Shown: positions 33,433-43,470, counted from the stretch's first letter. The stretch is 50,284 nt of DNA from an uncultured Clostridium sp. (GCA_948466265.1 CAOJZU010000012.1:1-50284), one strand, 5' to 3'. Numbers and translations: made by a program. The notes: generated by a model from the sequence alone, not told the origin.

Positions 33433-33466
33433 AGTGGTTAGCAAATGAAGTGCTAGCTACTTTTTG
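33433..33466 (+). terminator. intrinsic terminator of the metal operon
   Basis: AGTGGTTAGCA pairs with TGCTAGCTACT (one wobble) and is followed by TTTTTG. Confidence 0.75.
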
Positions 33467-33537
33467 CTTGTAAAATGGTTTCTTTTTTTGACTGTTTATG
33501 ATATAGTTAGCATAAATAATAAAAAAGGAGAGCAAAT

Positions 33538-34104
33538 ATGAAAAATATTTTAATTATGGGAATTGGTAGAGCTGGAAAAACAACATTGAGTAAAATGATA
33601 AAAGATAAATATAATAGCTATAATCTAATACATAGTGATGCTTTAAAATGGGCAATGATTAGAGCGAAAAATGAAGAACAATATTATAGAGAAAATGTAG
33701 ATATACAAAAAGAGTTTGAGCACGGAGAATATTTTCAAAGAACTTTATTAGAATTATATAAGTCACTGATTAAAAATGATAAAAAAGAATATGGATATAT
33801 ACTAGAAAGTGGACAACTAGAACCTAGAATAGTAAGTGAAATGATTGATTTTGATAAAACAATTGTAATGTGCTTAGGATTAGGAAACCTAACAGCAGAA
33901 GATATGGTAGAACAATGCCTTAAGTATGATACTAAGGAGAGTTGGACATATGACTTATCAAGAGAGTATTTACTAAAGCATGCTATGGATTGGTATAATT
34001 GCAACGAAATGTTAAAAAGAGAATGTCCAAAATATAATATAAGATATATTGATACTTCTAAAAATAGGTTTGAAATATTTGATGAAATTTTAAAAGAAAT
34101 ATAA
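33538..34104 (+). CDS. P-loop kinase-like protein
   Basis: A 188-aa protein with Walker A GIGRAGKTTL at residues 8-17, a DxD-like acidic pair after the core, and helical C-terminal half. Its size and order of elements fit small nucleotide/cofactor kinases (AAA_33-like). The substrate is unknown. An AAAGGAG site precedes ATG. It appears to be a single-gene unit between terminators. No CGGN site; the CGG trinucleotide in CAC GGA is out of frame. Confidence 0.65.
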   Translation: MKNILIMGIGRAGKTTLSKMIKDKYNSYNLIHSDALKWAMIRAKNEEQYYRENVDIQKEFEHGEYFQRTLLELYKSLIKNDKKEYGYILESGQLEPRIVSEMIDFDKTIVMCLGLGNLTAEDMVEQCLKYDTKESWTYDLSREYLLKHAMDWYNCNEMLKRECPKYNIRYIDTSKNRFEIFDEILKEI

Positions 34105-34121
34105 GATAAAAAGTTAAAATC

Positions 34122-34150
34122 TTGCTTTAATATTTAAAATATGGTATAAA
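34122..34150 (+). promoter_or_regulatory. promoter of metK
   Basis: TTGCTT, a 17-bp spacer and TATAAA, 40 bp before the ATG. I see no SAM-riboswitch in the short leader. Confidence 0.6.
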
Positions 34151-34190
34151 TAATAAAGATTGATTTAGGAACTAAAATAAGGAGAATAAA

Positions 34191-35302
34191 ATGAAGAACT
34201 ATTTTTTTACGTCTGAAAGTGTAACAGAAGGACATCCAGATAAACTATGTGATACAATATCTGATTGCATTTTAGACGAATGCATAAGACAAGATAAAAA
34301 TTCAAGAGTTGCTGTTGAGACATTTGCAAATCGGGAATAATATTACAATTGCAGGACAAATTACAACAAATGCTAATTTGAAAATAGAAGAATTAGTAAG
34401 AGAAAAAATAAAGCAAATTGGATATGATAATGAAAATACAGATATGGATTATAGAACTTGCGATATTAATATAGATATAATAAAACAAAGCCCAGATATT
34501 GCACTTGGAGTAAATATTGGTGGAGCAGGAGACCAGGGGATAATGTTTGGATATGCAAGTGATGAGACAGAAGAGTATATGCCATATGCGATAGAAACTG
34601 CACATAAGTTATCTAAAAAGCTAACAGAAGTCAGAAAAACTGGAGTTGTACCATATTTAAGACCAGATGGAAAAACTCAAGTAACAGTAGAATACGAAAA
34701 TGATATTCCAAAAAGAGTAGAGACAATCTTAATATCTACTCAGCATTTAGATAATGTCACAAATGAGCAAATAAGAGAAGATATAATAGAAAAGGTTATC
34801 AAAACAACTATTAGTGAAGATATGATAGATGAAAATACAAAAATATATATAAATCCAACAGGAAGATTTGTAATTGGTGGACCTTTGGGAGACACAGGAT
34901 TAACGGGAAGAAAAATAATAGTAGATACATATGGTGGATATGCAAAACATGGTGGTGGTGCTTTTTCTGGAAAAGACCCAAGCAAAGTAGATAGGTCTGC
35001 TGCATATATGTTAAGACATATTGCAAAAAATATTGTTGCAAATCGGATATGCAAAAAAATGTGAAATTCAAGTATCTTATGCAATAGGTATGAAAGAGCC
35101 ACTATCTATTTGTGTTAATACTTTCGGTACAGGAACTAAAGGAGAAGAAGAATTAGTAAAATTAATAAAGAAGAATTTTGACTTAACACCAGATGGAATT
35201 ATTAATTATTTAGATTTAAAAGAGCCTATTTATAGTGAGACGACAAACTATGGTCATTTTGGAAAATCTAATTTATCATGGGAGAAAATTATAAAAATTT
35301 AA
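34191..35302 (+). CDS. metK: S-adenosylmethionine synthetase MetK (two CGGN sites)
   Basis: MetK makes S-adenosylmethionine from methionine and ATP. Removing the extra C at 34332 (CGGG) and 35044 (CGGA) gives 369 aa, slightly below the usual 380-400. Signatures are [38 protein letters not shown] and [18 protein letters not shown]. The sites read FAN-G-NNITI and VAN-G-YAKKC, both in conserved context. The zero frame would end two codons after the first site. This enzyme is nearly always essential, so decoding of CGGN must be efficient. Confidence 0.95.
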
Positions 35303-35323
35303 GAGATATAGGAGATAAATTGT

Positions 35324-36121
35324 ATGTCAGAAATGAATGACAAGGAAAAAGTGTGTAAGCAGTATAAAGACGATTCTAAATTTAGAAAAAGACAAGATTT
35401 TCATGATAAATATAGCACTAATAAGTATGGGTTTAGAAATTGGATGTTTGATAGATATAAAATATCTAGTGGAAATAAGATATTAGAATTAGGCTGTGGA
35501 AATGGTCTTATGTGGGATAAAAAGTATAGTGAACTTCCAGAAGATACAAAACTAATACTTTCAGATTTTTCAGAAGGAATGTGTAAAATTGTCAAAGATA
35601 AGCATATTGAGCATAGAAATGTAGAAATTGAACAAATTGATATACAAGATATTCCATATGAAGATAATACTTTTGATATAGTAATTGCAAATCATATGTT
35701 ATATCATGTCCCAAATGTTGACAAAGCAATAGAAGAAGTATATCGTGTTCTAAAAAAAGGTGGCAAATTTTATGCTTCTACTTTGGGAGTAGATGGATTT
35801 CAAAAGTATTTAAATGAGAAAATAAAAGAATTTAATTCAAATATGGATTATTTTAATATAGAGAATTGGTTATTTACACTAAAAAATGGAGCAGAGGTAT
35901 TATCTAAAAAATTTAATGATATTAAAAAATATGAATATGAAGATTCAATAGAGATACCTGATGAAAATGAATTAGTTGAATGGATATTTACTAGTGCAGT
36001 TTTGCAAGATGTAAATAAGGAACATTTTAATGGACTTGCTGAGCATTTTGCGAAATATAAAGATAGTAATGGAATAATACATATTCCAAAACAAATTGGA
36101 TGTTTTATTGCAAAAAAATAG
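35324..36121 (+). CDS. SAM-dependent methyltransferase (class I)
   Basis: A 265-aa methyltransferase with motif I ILELGCGNGLMW (about residues 49-60), motif II near DFSEG and motif IV VIANHMLYHV. The substrate is unknown. It starts 21 bp after metK with a GGAG site, so it may be co-transcribed with the enzyme that makes its cofactor. No CGGN site. Confidence 0.82.
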   Translation: MSEMNDKEKVCKQYKDDSKFRKRQDFHDKYSTNKYGFRNWMFDRYKISSGNKILELGCGNGLMWDKKYSELPEDTKLILSDFSEGMCKIVKDKHIEHRNVEIEQIDIQDIPYEDNTFDIVIANHMLYHVPNVDKAIEEVYRVLKKGGKFYASTLGVDGFQKYLNEKIKEFNSNMDYFNIENWLFTLKNGAEVLSKKFNDIKKYEYEDSIEIPDENELVEWIFTSAVLQDVNKEHFNGLAEHFAKYKDSNGIIHIPKQIGCFIAKK

Positions 36122-36122
36122 T

Positions 36123-36153
36123 ATAATAAGGTGGCATTTTGTCACCTTATTAT
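36123..36153 (+). terminator. hairpin after the methyltransferase
   Basis: An 11-bp inverted repeat ATAATAAGGTG/CACCTTATTAT directly after the stop. There is no long T tract, so it is a weaker terminator candidate. Confidence 0.55.
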
Positions 36154-36317
36154 AAATGCTAAATTAAAATAAGATAAAAAGTCAAATACATTATTAAGTT
36201 GTCTTAAATGCTATTATTTTGTAATACTAATTTATTAAAATAATCTTAAAGTAGATTTACAAGAGGACTAACTAATGATAAAATAAAGAAAATATAAAAT
36301 GAAAGTAGGTAGATATA

Positions 36318-36908
36318 TTGAAAGGAATATATATTGTACTTTCCCATACAGGAACTTTTCTTTCAAAAATCATAAAAAGTTTTACAAAAGATGAATTTTC
36401 TCATGTATCGATTTCACTAGACATTGATGCAAAAGAAATGTACAGTTTTGGAAGACTAAGAGCATATAATGCGTTTATCGCAGGATTTGTGCATGAATAC
36501 ATAAATAAAGGAACTTTTAGAAGATTTAGAAATACAAGGGCAAAAATTTATTATCTAGAAGTAACAAATGAAGAATATTGTAAAGTAAGAAATATTATAG
36601 AAAAAATGAAGGAAGATAAAGAAAAATATAAATTTAATATTTTAGGGCTTTTTGCAGCAGGATTTCATAAAAAGGTAAAAAAGAGAAGCTCATTTTATTG
36701 TGCAGAATTTGTAAAATATGTATTAGATGAAGCAGAAATAAAAACAAATTTGCCAGATGTTGTTAAACCAGAGGATTTTAAAAGGCTAGAGAATCTAGAA
36801 GAGATATATTCAGGACTTTTAAGGCAGTATCCATTTTCTAAAAGAAAAATAGCTACATTATTACAAGAAAAATTATTTGTTTATGGAAAAAAAGAAAGTT
36901 TAATATAG
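36318..36908 (+). CDS. YiiX-like permuted NlpC/P60 (papain-fold) protein
   Basis: A 196-aa protein. The likely start is TTG at 36318, as no closer ATG has a ribosome site. The permuted papain-like pattern is visible: a His in FSHVSISLD (about residue 29) and a Cys in FYCAEFVKYVL (about residue 137), with hydrophobic context for both. Relatives are thought to act as amidases or peptidases on lipid or wall substrates; the substrate is not known here. Single gene. No CGGN site. Confidence 0.7.
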   Translation: MKGIYIVLSHTGTFLSKIIKSFTKDEFSHVSISLDIDAKEMYSFGRLRAYNAFIAGFVHEYINKGTFRRFRNTRAKIYYLEVTNEEYCKVRNIIEKMKEDKEKYKFNILGLFAAGFHKKVKKRSSFYCAEFVKYVLDEAEIKTNLPDVVKPEDFKRLENLEEIYSGLLRQYPFSKRKIATLLQEKLFVYGKKESLI

Positions 36909-37068
36909 GAACATGATAAACTTACGCAATCAAAGATTGCTTATGGGTACCCAAGAACCCTGCTATTTCACAATAAAAGCAACTCAAAATTGACAAAAAA
37001 CAACCTAAAATTGGTAGAATGCAACCAGTAGAATATAGTAATATTTATTGCAAGGAAGGTGATTTTAA

Positions 37069-38445
37069 ATGAAGTTATCAGATAATTTAAAAACTATCAG
37101 AAAAGAAAACAATTTATCACAAGAACAACTTGCAGAAAAATTAGGGGTGTCAAGACAAGCTGTATCAAAATGGGAATCCGACCAAAGTTACCCAGAAATG
37201 GAAAAAGTACTTCTTATATGTAAGCTTTTTAATTATAATATTGACGAGCTTATGAATGAAAGTGTTAAAGAGGTAAATGAAACAAAGCAGTCTAAGAGTA
37301 ATCTGAATAAGTATATAGACGATTTTTTCGGATTTATTACAAAAACAGTAGAAATGCTATGTAGTATGAAATTTAAGGAAAAACTTAAATGTATTTTTGA
37401 ACAAGTTATAGTTTTTTTATCATTATTAATAATATTTGCAATAATAGGAGCAATATTAGAAGGCATATTAGGAAATTTATTAATAGGTCGTATTTCTGAA
37501 TATTATATTGTAAGAGATATTTTTAGTTCGATTTATATGATACTTGCTTTAATAGTTGGTGTCGCAATATTTTTACATATTTTTAAGATTAGATATTTAG
37601 ATTATTATGAAATAGTAAAAGAAGATAATTATTCAGAAAACAGCAAGCATGAAGAAGAGGCTGTATCAGAAGATAATAAAGTATTAGAGAATAAAAAAGA
37701 GAAAAAGTTTATAGAAAAGAAAAAAGAAAAGATTATTATAAGAGACCCGAGTCATTCCGAAATGAAATTTCTAAATGGCATTATGAAACTTGTTATATGG
37801 TGTATAAAAGCTTTGGCAATCTATTTTGGAATATTTTTTGCATGCACATTTATAGGATTTACTATAATGCTAGTTATAAGTTTTATGTTTGTAAAAACAG
37901 GACTTGTATTTTTTGGAGCATTACTTGGAATACTTTCGGGACTTGCAATAAACTATGTTATTTTACATATATTATATAATTTTATAGTAAATAAAAAGTC
38001 TAAAAAGCATGTATTTGCGATTATATTTATAGTTTCATTATTACTTGCAGGATTAGGAATAGGGTTATTATGTGTTGGAATGACAGATTTTAATTACATA
38101 CAAGACAAGAAAGTAGAAACTTTTTATAATACTCAAATGATAGAAGGACTTAAGATAGAAGCGGCTTATTATAGAGCAATGGTAAGACATGTTGAAACAG
38201 ATTCTGACGATGTAAAGATTGTAGTAAATCACAGCAGATATGACAAAATAGATTTTGTAAAAGTTAGTCCAAATCATATATCAATACATTGGGAATACGG
38301 TGCACGAGAAATGGAATCTATAAGGGATATAATTAAAGATTTTAATAACAAAGAGATTAAAATTCAAGATAGAGGGTTGCCAAAAATAGAAATACATACA
38401 TCAAAAGAGAGTTTTGACAAAATACAAAAAGCATCAAAATGGTAA
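37069..38445 (+). CDS. XRE-family regulator with membrane segments and C-terminal sensor-like domain
   Basis: A 458-aa protein. Residues 1-65 are a clear helix-turn-helix of the XRE type (LSQEQLAEKLGVSRQAVSKWE). Membrane helices follow at about 108-140 and 145-170, then a highly charged cytoplasmic linker (about 185-225) and a second group at about 235-345. The rest (about 350-458) is a strand-rich extracytoplasmic domain (VKIVVNHSRYDKIDFVKVS). The layout suggests a membrane-tethered DNA-binding protein that senses an envelope signal. The gene has a GGAAGG site, and no CGGN site. Confidence 0.75.
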   Translation: MKLSDNLKTIRKENNLSQEQLAEKLGVSRQAVSKWESDQSYPEMEKVLLICKLFNYNIDELMNESVKEVNETKQSKSNLNKYIDDFFGFITKTVEMLCSMKFKEKLKCIFEQVIVFLSLLIIFAIIGAILEGILGNLLIGRISEYYIVRDIFSSIYMILALIVGVAIFLHIFKIRYLDYYEIVKEDNYSENSKHEEEAVSEDNKVLENKKEKKFIEKKKEKIIIRDPSHSEMKFLNGIMKLVIWCIKALAIYFGIFFACTFIGFTIMLVISFMFVKTGLVFFGALLGILSGLAINYVILHILYNFIVNKKSKKHVFAIIFIVSLLLAGLGIGLLCVGMTDFNYIQDKKVETFYNTQMIEGLKIEAAYYRAMVRHVETDSDDVKIVVNHSRYDKIDFVKVSPNHISIHWEYGAREMESIRDIIKDFNNKEIKIQDRGLPKIEIHTSKESFDKIQKASKW

Positions 38446-38503
38446 AGCAATAATTTTATGAAACTCACTACAAAATAAATTACTTTAAGAGTAAAAAAGA
38501 TAA

Positions 38504-38533
38504 TTGATTTCTGTTTTAACTATATGGTAAAAT
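38504..38533 (+). promoter_or_regulatory. promoter of the small helical protein
   Basis: TTGATT, an 18-bp spacer and TAAAAT, 18 bp before the ATG at 38552. Confidence 0.55.
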
Positions 38534-38551
38534 AATGTAGGGTGAAGTAAA

Positions 38552-38746
38552 ATGAATAAAGAAGAATTAATTAATAAAGCGACTGAAATATTAAATAATA
38601 CTAAAAAAGCTCAAGAAGAGTATCATGAAGAAAGAATAGCAATATTTAAGTTATTGGAAAATCCTACAGAGTTTAATTTAGAAATTCTGGAAAGAATCAT
38701 TAAGATATATGAAAAGAATGAATTGAAAAAGGCTATAAGAAAATAA
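38552..38746 (+). CDS. small helical protein, 64 aa, unknown
   Basis: A compact ORF between its own promoter and terminator. The sequence is rich in Lys, Glu and Ile and is predicted to be helical throughout, possibly a short coiled coil (MNKEELINKATEILNNTKKA at the start). I do not recognise the family. No CGGN site. Confidence 0.55.
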   Translation: MNKEELINKATEILNNTKKAQEEYHEERIAIFKLLENPTEFNLEILERIIKIYEKNELKKAIRK

Positions 38747-38753
38747 AATTAAA

Positions 38754-38790
38754 AAAATAGAATTAAGGTATTGCCTTAATTCTATTTTTC
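38754..38790 (+). terminator. intrinsic terminator
   Basis: A 13-bp stem AATAGAATTAAGG/CCTTAATTCTATT with a 5-base loop and a T tail. Confidence 0.85.
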
Positions 38791-38835
38791 TATTAAAATA
38801 TAATATAGGGTAAAAAAGGAGGAAGAAAATTAAAA

Positions 38836-39708
38836 ATGAGAAATAGATCAGAAGGAAAAAAGATGGATAAAAAGAAAGTTAAAAAAATCGTAACTATTAT
38901 AATGTTATCAATATTGGTAGTAACACTTATATCTGTAGGATTATATTATGGAATAAAAGCTTATAGTGATTATAAAGAAAAGAAGAGCTATAATGACCTT
39001 TCGGATTATATGAATGATGTTGAGCATGAAGATGCTACAGAGGAAAAAACAGCAAAAATGATAAAATTAGAGGAATTACACAATCAATATCCTAATGTTG
39101 TAGCATGGCTAGATATACCGGGTACAGAAATTAGTTTTCCTATTGTACAAAATAAAGAAAGCAATACTTATTATTTAACTCATACATATAAAGGTGAAAA
39201 TTCAGCAAGAGGTTCTATATATTTAGACATGGATGTAGACCTTGAAAAACCAAGTGAGAACTTTTTGATTTATGGACATAGAAATAAAAATGGAGCAATG
39301 TTTGAACCATTAATGAATTATGAAAAAGAAGCATTTTATAAGGATCATAAGACAATAAACTTTACAACTTTACATGACGATTCAGAGTATGAAATACTTG
39401 CAGCGTTCCGTTCAAGAATATATTATAAATCAGAGAAAAATGTGTATAGATATTATTATTTTGTAAATGCAGATAATACATCATTATACAATCCAGCAAT
39501 AGCAGGTGGAGAACCTGCATATAATGATTTCGTGCAAAATGCTAAGAAGGATTCTATGTATGAAACAGGGGTTACTGCAAATTATGGAGACCAATTAATT
39601 ACACTTTCAACATGTGCTTATCATTCAGAATATGGAAGATTTGCAGTTGTTGCAAAGAAAGTAGGAAGAGCAAGTTCACCTGAAAATAATGGAGAGAATA
39701 ATCAATAA
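38836..39708 (+). CDS. class B sortase
   Basis: A 290-aa transpeptidase, or 281 aa if the second ATG at 38863 is used; the AGGAGG site is rather far from the first. A membrane anchor lies at about 18-42. The sortase fold carries the catalytic His in LIYGHRNKNG and the Cys in LITLSTCAY, with Arg in YGRFAVV. Two extra helices near the N-terminus (HNQYPNVVAWLDIPGT) and TLSTC are typical of class B. It probably anchors proteins with (S/N)PXTG signals, such as the SPKTG protein at 1009-2307 (inference). Three CGG trinucleotides here are all out of frame. Confidence 0.88.
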   Translation: MRNRSEGKKMDKKKVKKIVTIIMLSILVVTLISVGLYYGIKAYSDYKEKKSYNDLSDYMNDVEHEDATEEKTAKMIKLEELHNQYPNVVAWLDIPGTEISFPIVQNKESNTYYLTHTYKGENSARGSIYLDMDVDLEKPSENFLIYGHRNKNGAMFEPLMNYEKEAFYKDHKTINFTTLHDDSEYEILAAFRSRIYYKSEKNVYRYYYFVNADNTSLYNPAIAGGEPAYNDFVQNAKKDSMYETGVTANYGDQLITLSTCAYHSEYGRFAVVAKKVGRASSPENNGENNQ

Positions 39709-39732
39709 AATTTGAAATAAATTGTAAAAATA

Positions 39733-39778
39733 GAGTAGTTCTAAATAAAATTTGAACTGCTCTAAAATTTTTTTATTT
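39733..39778 (+). terminator. intrinsic terminator after the class B sortase
   Basis: GAGTAGTTC pairs with GAACTGCTC, followed by a long T-rich tail. Confidence 0.8.
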
Positions 39779-39829
39779 TGTTGTAACAAAAAAAGGAAAA
39801 CTAAGTCTTATATACAAAAGGAGGAGAGT

Positions 39830-40304
39830 ATGCAGGATATTGAAGAAATATACAAAAAATATTTTAAAGTAGTAAATAAATATCTATTCTGTTTGACTCG
39901 GAAGTAATGATATAGCAGAAGAACTTACGCAAGAGACCTTTTATAGAGCAGTTAAAACAATTGATAAATTTAAGGGGAATTGTAAGATACAAGTATGGCT
40001 ATGTCAAATTGCAAAAAATCTATGGTTTGATGAATTAAAAAGAAATAAAAGATATAAAGATATAGAAAATGATATTCTGATTTCAAAGGATAATATAGAA
40101 GAAATTGCAATTTTGGATGATACGAAGTTAGAATTATTTAAAAAAATGCAAAAATTAGATGAGCAAACGAAAGAAGTAATCTATTTAAGACTTACAGGAG
40201 ACTTAAGCTTTAAAGAAATTGGAAACATTTTGAATAAAACGGAAAACTGGGCAAGAGTTACATTCTATCGTGGAAAGCAGAAACTAAGAAAGGAGAGTGA
40301 TTAG
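39830..40304 (+). CDS. ECF-type RNA polymerase sigma factor (one CGGN site)
   Basis: A 157-aa sigma-70 family protein after removing the extra C at 39899 (CLT-G-SNDIAEELTQETF). Region 2 holds the helix ELTQETFYRAVKTIDKFKG and the -10 recognition region (KIQVWLCQIAKN). Region 4 is QTKEVIYLRLTGDLSFKEIGNIL followed by the DNA-recognition helix. It directly precedes a zinc-finger anti-sigma gene. The site is at codon 24, so an unshifted product would be only 24 residues and sigma supply depends on decoding CGGA. Confidence 0.88.
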
Positions 40305-40305
40305 A

Positions 40306-41145
40306 ATGAAAAAGAAAAGAGAATGTAAAATAATCCAAGATTTATTACCAAACTATGTTGAGAATTTAACAAATGAAGAAACAAATAAGTTTATTGATGA
40401 GCATTTAACAGATTGTGAAGATTGCAAAAAAGTATTAGAGAGCATGAAAAAAGAAATAAAGGTAGGTAATGAAAAGCCAGATGGAAGAGAAGTAAAATTT
40501 ATGAAAAAGTACAAAAGAAAAATAAAGATTCTAGGTGGAATAATATTACTTGCTGTGATTATATATTTAGCTTTTATAATAAGGAATTTTGTGATTTTTT
40601 CAAGCTTGGATAGTAAAAAGAATAAGAATTGGAATAGTGATAATTACCATGTAACAAGACATTACTACAATGGAGATAGATTGAATATATATGATATAAA
40701 ATATAAAGATGGAAAGTATTTAAGTGAAAATATATCGTTAAGTCTAGATGGAATAACTAAATTAATAGAATATAGTGATGGTAATATTACTAATATGTAT
40801 TTTGAAAGTGAATATGGTAAAATTGCAAAACTAAATGTAGAAACTAGTATACCACAATATGTTGATGAAACACTATTAAATACTTTATTTAATAGGATAA
40901 TGTTATCAGTGATATTTAATGTAAAAGAAGAAAAGTGTAATGGTCTTAATTGCTATTATATATTTGGAGAAGGATATAAAGAATATATAGATAAGGATAC
41001 AGGGTTGTGTGTAAGAAGGGCAGATGTAATAACTAAAAATGATTTAGGAACATTTAATAATTTGGTAGACCATCAATACGAATTTGGAACTGTAACAGAC
41101 GAAGATTTAGTTCCTCCTGATTTATTAGAATATGAAATAAAATAA
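40306..41145 (+). CDS. membrane-bound anti-sigma factor with zinc-binding domain
   Basis: A 279-aa protein starting one base after the sigma stop, so translation is coupled. The N-terminus has the ZAS pattern: Cys in ECKIIQDLLPNYV, then His and CxxC in DEHLTDCEDCKK. One membrane helix (about 72-94) follows, then an extracytoplasmic domain of about 185 residues with no family I recognise. It presumably holds the sigma factor at the membrane until a signal is sensed. No CGGN site. Confidence 0.82.
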   Translation: MKKKRECKIIQDLLPNYVENLTNEETNKFIDEHLTDCEDCKKVLESMKKEIKVGNEKPDGREVKFMKKYKRKIKILGGIILLAVIIYLAFIIRNFVIFSSLDSKKNKNWNSDNYHVTRHYYNGDRLNIYDIKYKDGKYLSENISLSLDGITKLIEYSDGNITNMYFESEYGKIAKLNVETSIPQYVDETLLNTLFNRIMLSVIFNVKEEKCNGLNCYYIFGEGYKEYIDKDTGLCVRRADVITKNDLGTFNNLVDHQYEFGTVTDEDLVPPDLLEYEIK

Positions 41146-41230
41146 GGAAAAAAGAAAGCATTTTTCTAGCTTGAAAATTGCTTTCTTTTATGTTATTATT
41201 TTTGGCAGATAATAAAATGAGGAGTAGGAT

Positions 41231-41545
41231 ATGTACTATATTTATATGCTTAGGTGTGAAGATAATTCTATATATACAGGAATAACGACTGACATAAATA
41301 GGAGAATGCAGGAGCATTTTGGAAAAGATAAGAAATGTGCTAAATATACATATACACATACGCCCAAAAAACTTGAAAGTTTGTGGAGTGCAGAGAATAA
41401 AAGCCTTGCTTCAAAACTTGAGTATCACATAAAAAAGCTTTCAAAAGAAGATAAGGAAGCTTTGATTAAAAGTCATAGATTAAAAGATTTCTTATCTAAT
41501 AAATTAGATGTAAGTAGCTACAAACATGAAAGAACAAAGCTGTGA
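41231..41545 (+). CDS. GIY-YIG nuclease family protein (YhbQ/UPF0213-like)
   Basis: A 104-aa single-domain GIY-YIG protein: YYIYMLRCEDNSIYTGITTDINRRM, with the catalytic Arg in the last part, and KTPK/ESLW-type downstream elements (TPKKLESLW). Stand-alone members of this family are of unclear role, possibly nucleic-acid repair. An AGGAG site precedes ATG. Confidence 0.85.
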   Translation: MYYIYMLRCEDNSIYTGITTDINRRMQEHFGKDKKCAKYTYTHTPKKLESLWSAENKSLASKLEYHIKKLSKEDKEALIKSHRLKDFLSNKLDVSSYKHERTKL

Positions 41546-41568
41546 AACTTTATGTTTCACAGCTTTTA
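41537..41568. terminator. hairpin between convergent genes
   Basis: A 12-bp stem AAGCTGTGAAAC/GTTTCACAGCTT between the GIY-YIG gene and the helicase gene on the other strand. The T tail is short on both sides. Confidence 0.65.
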
Positions 41569-41571
41569 GGC

Positions 41572-43470
41572 TTAATCTTGTGGTTGTTTTAATCTTAAAT
41601 ATCCTAATTCTTCCCATTCGTTATAAGCAAGGTTTAGTCTAAATAGAAGTGTTGGTTTAGAACCAGCTCTGTTCTTATCTACTACACAAGCATAATATCT
41701 TACATTTGGATCTTCATATTCTTGTAAATCAAAGAATTTAGTATCGACTTCATTTAAAGAATACTCGTAAAGGTGGTAAGAATCACTGTAAATCTGTTTT
41801 AATAAGCATAAGGTATCTAATACTTCCTTTACAGTTCTACTTGATAAATCGTTTATTGTAAGATTAACTGGTAAAGTAGAATTTTCTATAAGCTGCATAG
41901 TAGAACCAATGAAAATATTAAAGTCTTGCGCTAAATTCGAAAGGATAGTTGCAGTCCTTTTTACAGCGTCACTATTTCCTATGTGTGCTGTATCAGCCTT
42001 TAATGTATCATAGAATATATATTCAAGATGTTCTTTATAGTAATAATTTTTAACAACTTTGCTTAATTCTTCGTCTGTGTGTTCTGTAATATTTATAAAA
42101 TAAATTGAATTATTCATTTGCTTGCTTATCCAGTCAGTAACTATCAAAACCTTATTAAAGTCTGAAGAATATTTCTTTAATCTAGTTGTAAAGTCTACCT
42201 GAGATTCATTTTCTTTTCTTAATATATATCCTTCTTCATCAATCTTTACATCTTTTGGGTTATCAGGTCTAAATTTTAATTCTAGAAGTTCACCCTCAGT
42301 TATTCTTAAGTCTTGTCCATGTAATTTTTGCATTTTAGGGTTATTAATAACAGTAGTAATTAAGCATAACTTCATTTTTTCTTCTGACATTTCATTTGAA
42401 ATAACCAAAACTTTTTTATTATGAAGAAATGCAATATGAGCCATTAAGTTAACTGTAAATCTACTTTTACCAGCATTTGAAGGCATAGCAAAAGATGTTG
42501 TTTCACCATGTCTAATACCTTTAAAAACCTTAGACAAAATAGGGAAGGGAAGTTCTAAGCCATTCACTAAGTTGTTACCACCAGATACTAAAAAGTCTGT
42601 AACATCCCCGTTTAAAACAGCACTTTTAAATTTAGCTGTAACTTCAGCTTGATTTACTGCACTTTCAACTTCTTCGATAGACATTTTACTATATAATTTA
42701 TAGTTTATAATATCTACAATTTTATCTTGAATACTTTTTATAGGAATTCTTAAATAGTTTTTTCTAAGAATAAATAGCTTTCTAAGTTCAACATATATTT
42801 TTTCAAAGTCATATTGTCTACCACGTACTAACATTTTAAATTGTTCTTTAAGAGGAAAAATTTCTTCGACATTTTTTGCAAAATTAAACTTCTCTTTTGC
42901 AACTTCAGGAGCGTAGCTTTCTCCATCTGAAAATAGTACAAGTTTATATAAAGATAAAATATCTTCACTTGCAAAATAACATTCATCATATATAAAATAA
43001 TATTTACTTATAGATCTAGGGTCTGTTAAAAGTAGTCCCATATAGATTGATTCTAGTCTTTCGTCTATAAGCTCCTTAGGATAAAGGATAGTTTTGGAAG
43101 GGTCTTCTTTATCATTTTTTTCTTCTTCATTTTCATTATCTTCATCATTTTCAGCCTTTTTTGTATTTCTTTTAGGCTTCTTTATAGTTTCTTCTTTTGT
43201 CTTTTCATCGCTATACGCTGGAGTTTCTACTTTTTCAGATTTATCTTCTTCTTTTTTATTCTTAGTAAACTGTTCTGATAAAAGTTCTTCTTTTTCAGCA
43301 GCGATATCTTTTGTAAATCCATATTTTAAATTTTGAAGTTCTATCATTGCATTATCAAAATCTTTGTTTTCTAAAGCTTCTTTTATACGGTCAATTTGTG
43401 CTTTGTTTGAGGGGGTAACAGGTATTTCTTCTAATAATCTATATAACTCTTTGATTAAATTTTTTTCCAT
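41572..43470 (-). CDS. DnaB-like replicative helicase C-domain protein
   Basis: A 632-aa protein. The N-terminal part (1-150) is helical, with a very acidic/basic linker (about 75-130, NDEDNENEEEKNDKED). The C-terminal half (about 320-630) is a RecA-like hexameric helicase domain with Walker A MPSNAGKSRF and the following helix and strand (KVLVISNEMSEEKMK), and later LEYIFYDTLKAD as the Walker B region. It is probably not the main DnaB, because length and linker differ; similar proteins are common in gut Clostridia and phages. No in-frame CGG in 632 codons. Ribosome site GTGAGGA. Confidence 0.78.
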   Translation of the reverse strand: MEKNLIKELYRLLEEIPVTPSNKAQIDRIKEALENKDFDNAMIELQNLKYGFTKDIAAEKEELLSEQFTKNKKEEDKSEKVETPAYSDEKTKEETIKKPKRNTKKAENDEDNENEEEKNDKEDPSKTILYPKELIDERLESIYMGLLLTDPRSISKYYFIYDECYFASEDILSLYKLVLFSDGESYAPEVAKEKFNFAKNVEEIFPLKEQFKMLVRGRQYDFEKIYVELRKLFILRKNYLRIPIKSIQDKIVDIINYKLYSKMSIEEVESAVNQAEVTAKFKSAVLNGDVTDFLVSGGNNLVNGLELPFPILSKVFKGIRHGETTSFAMPSNAGKSRFTVNLMAHIAFLHNKKVLVISNEMSEEKMKLCLITTVINNPKMQKLHGQDLRITEGELLELKFRPDNPKDVKIDEEGYILRKENESQVDFTTRLKKYSSDFNKVLIVTDWISKQMNNSIYFINITEHTDEELSKVVKNYYYKEHLEYIFYDTLKADTAHIGNSDAVKRTATILSNLAQDFNIFIGSTMQLIENSTLPVNLTINDLSSRTVKEVLDTLCLLKQIYSDSYHLYEYSLNEVDTKFFDLQEYEDPNVRYYACVVDKNRAGSKPTLLFRLNLAYNEWEELGYLRLKQPQD

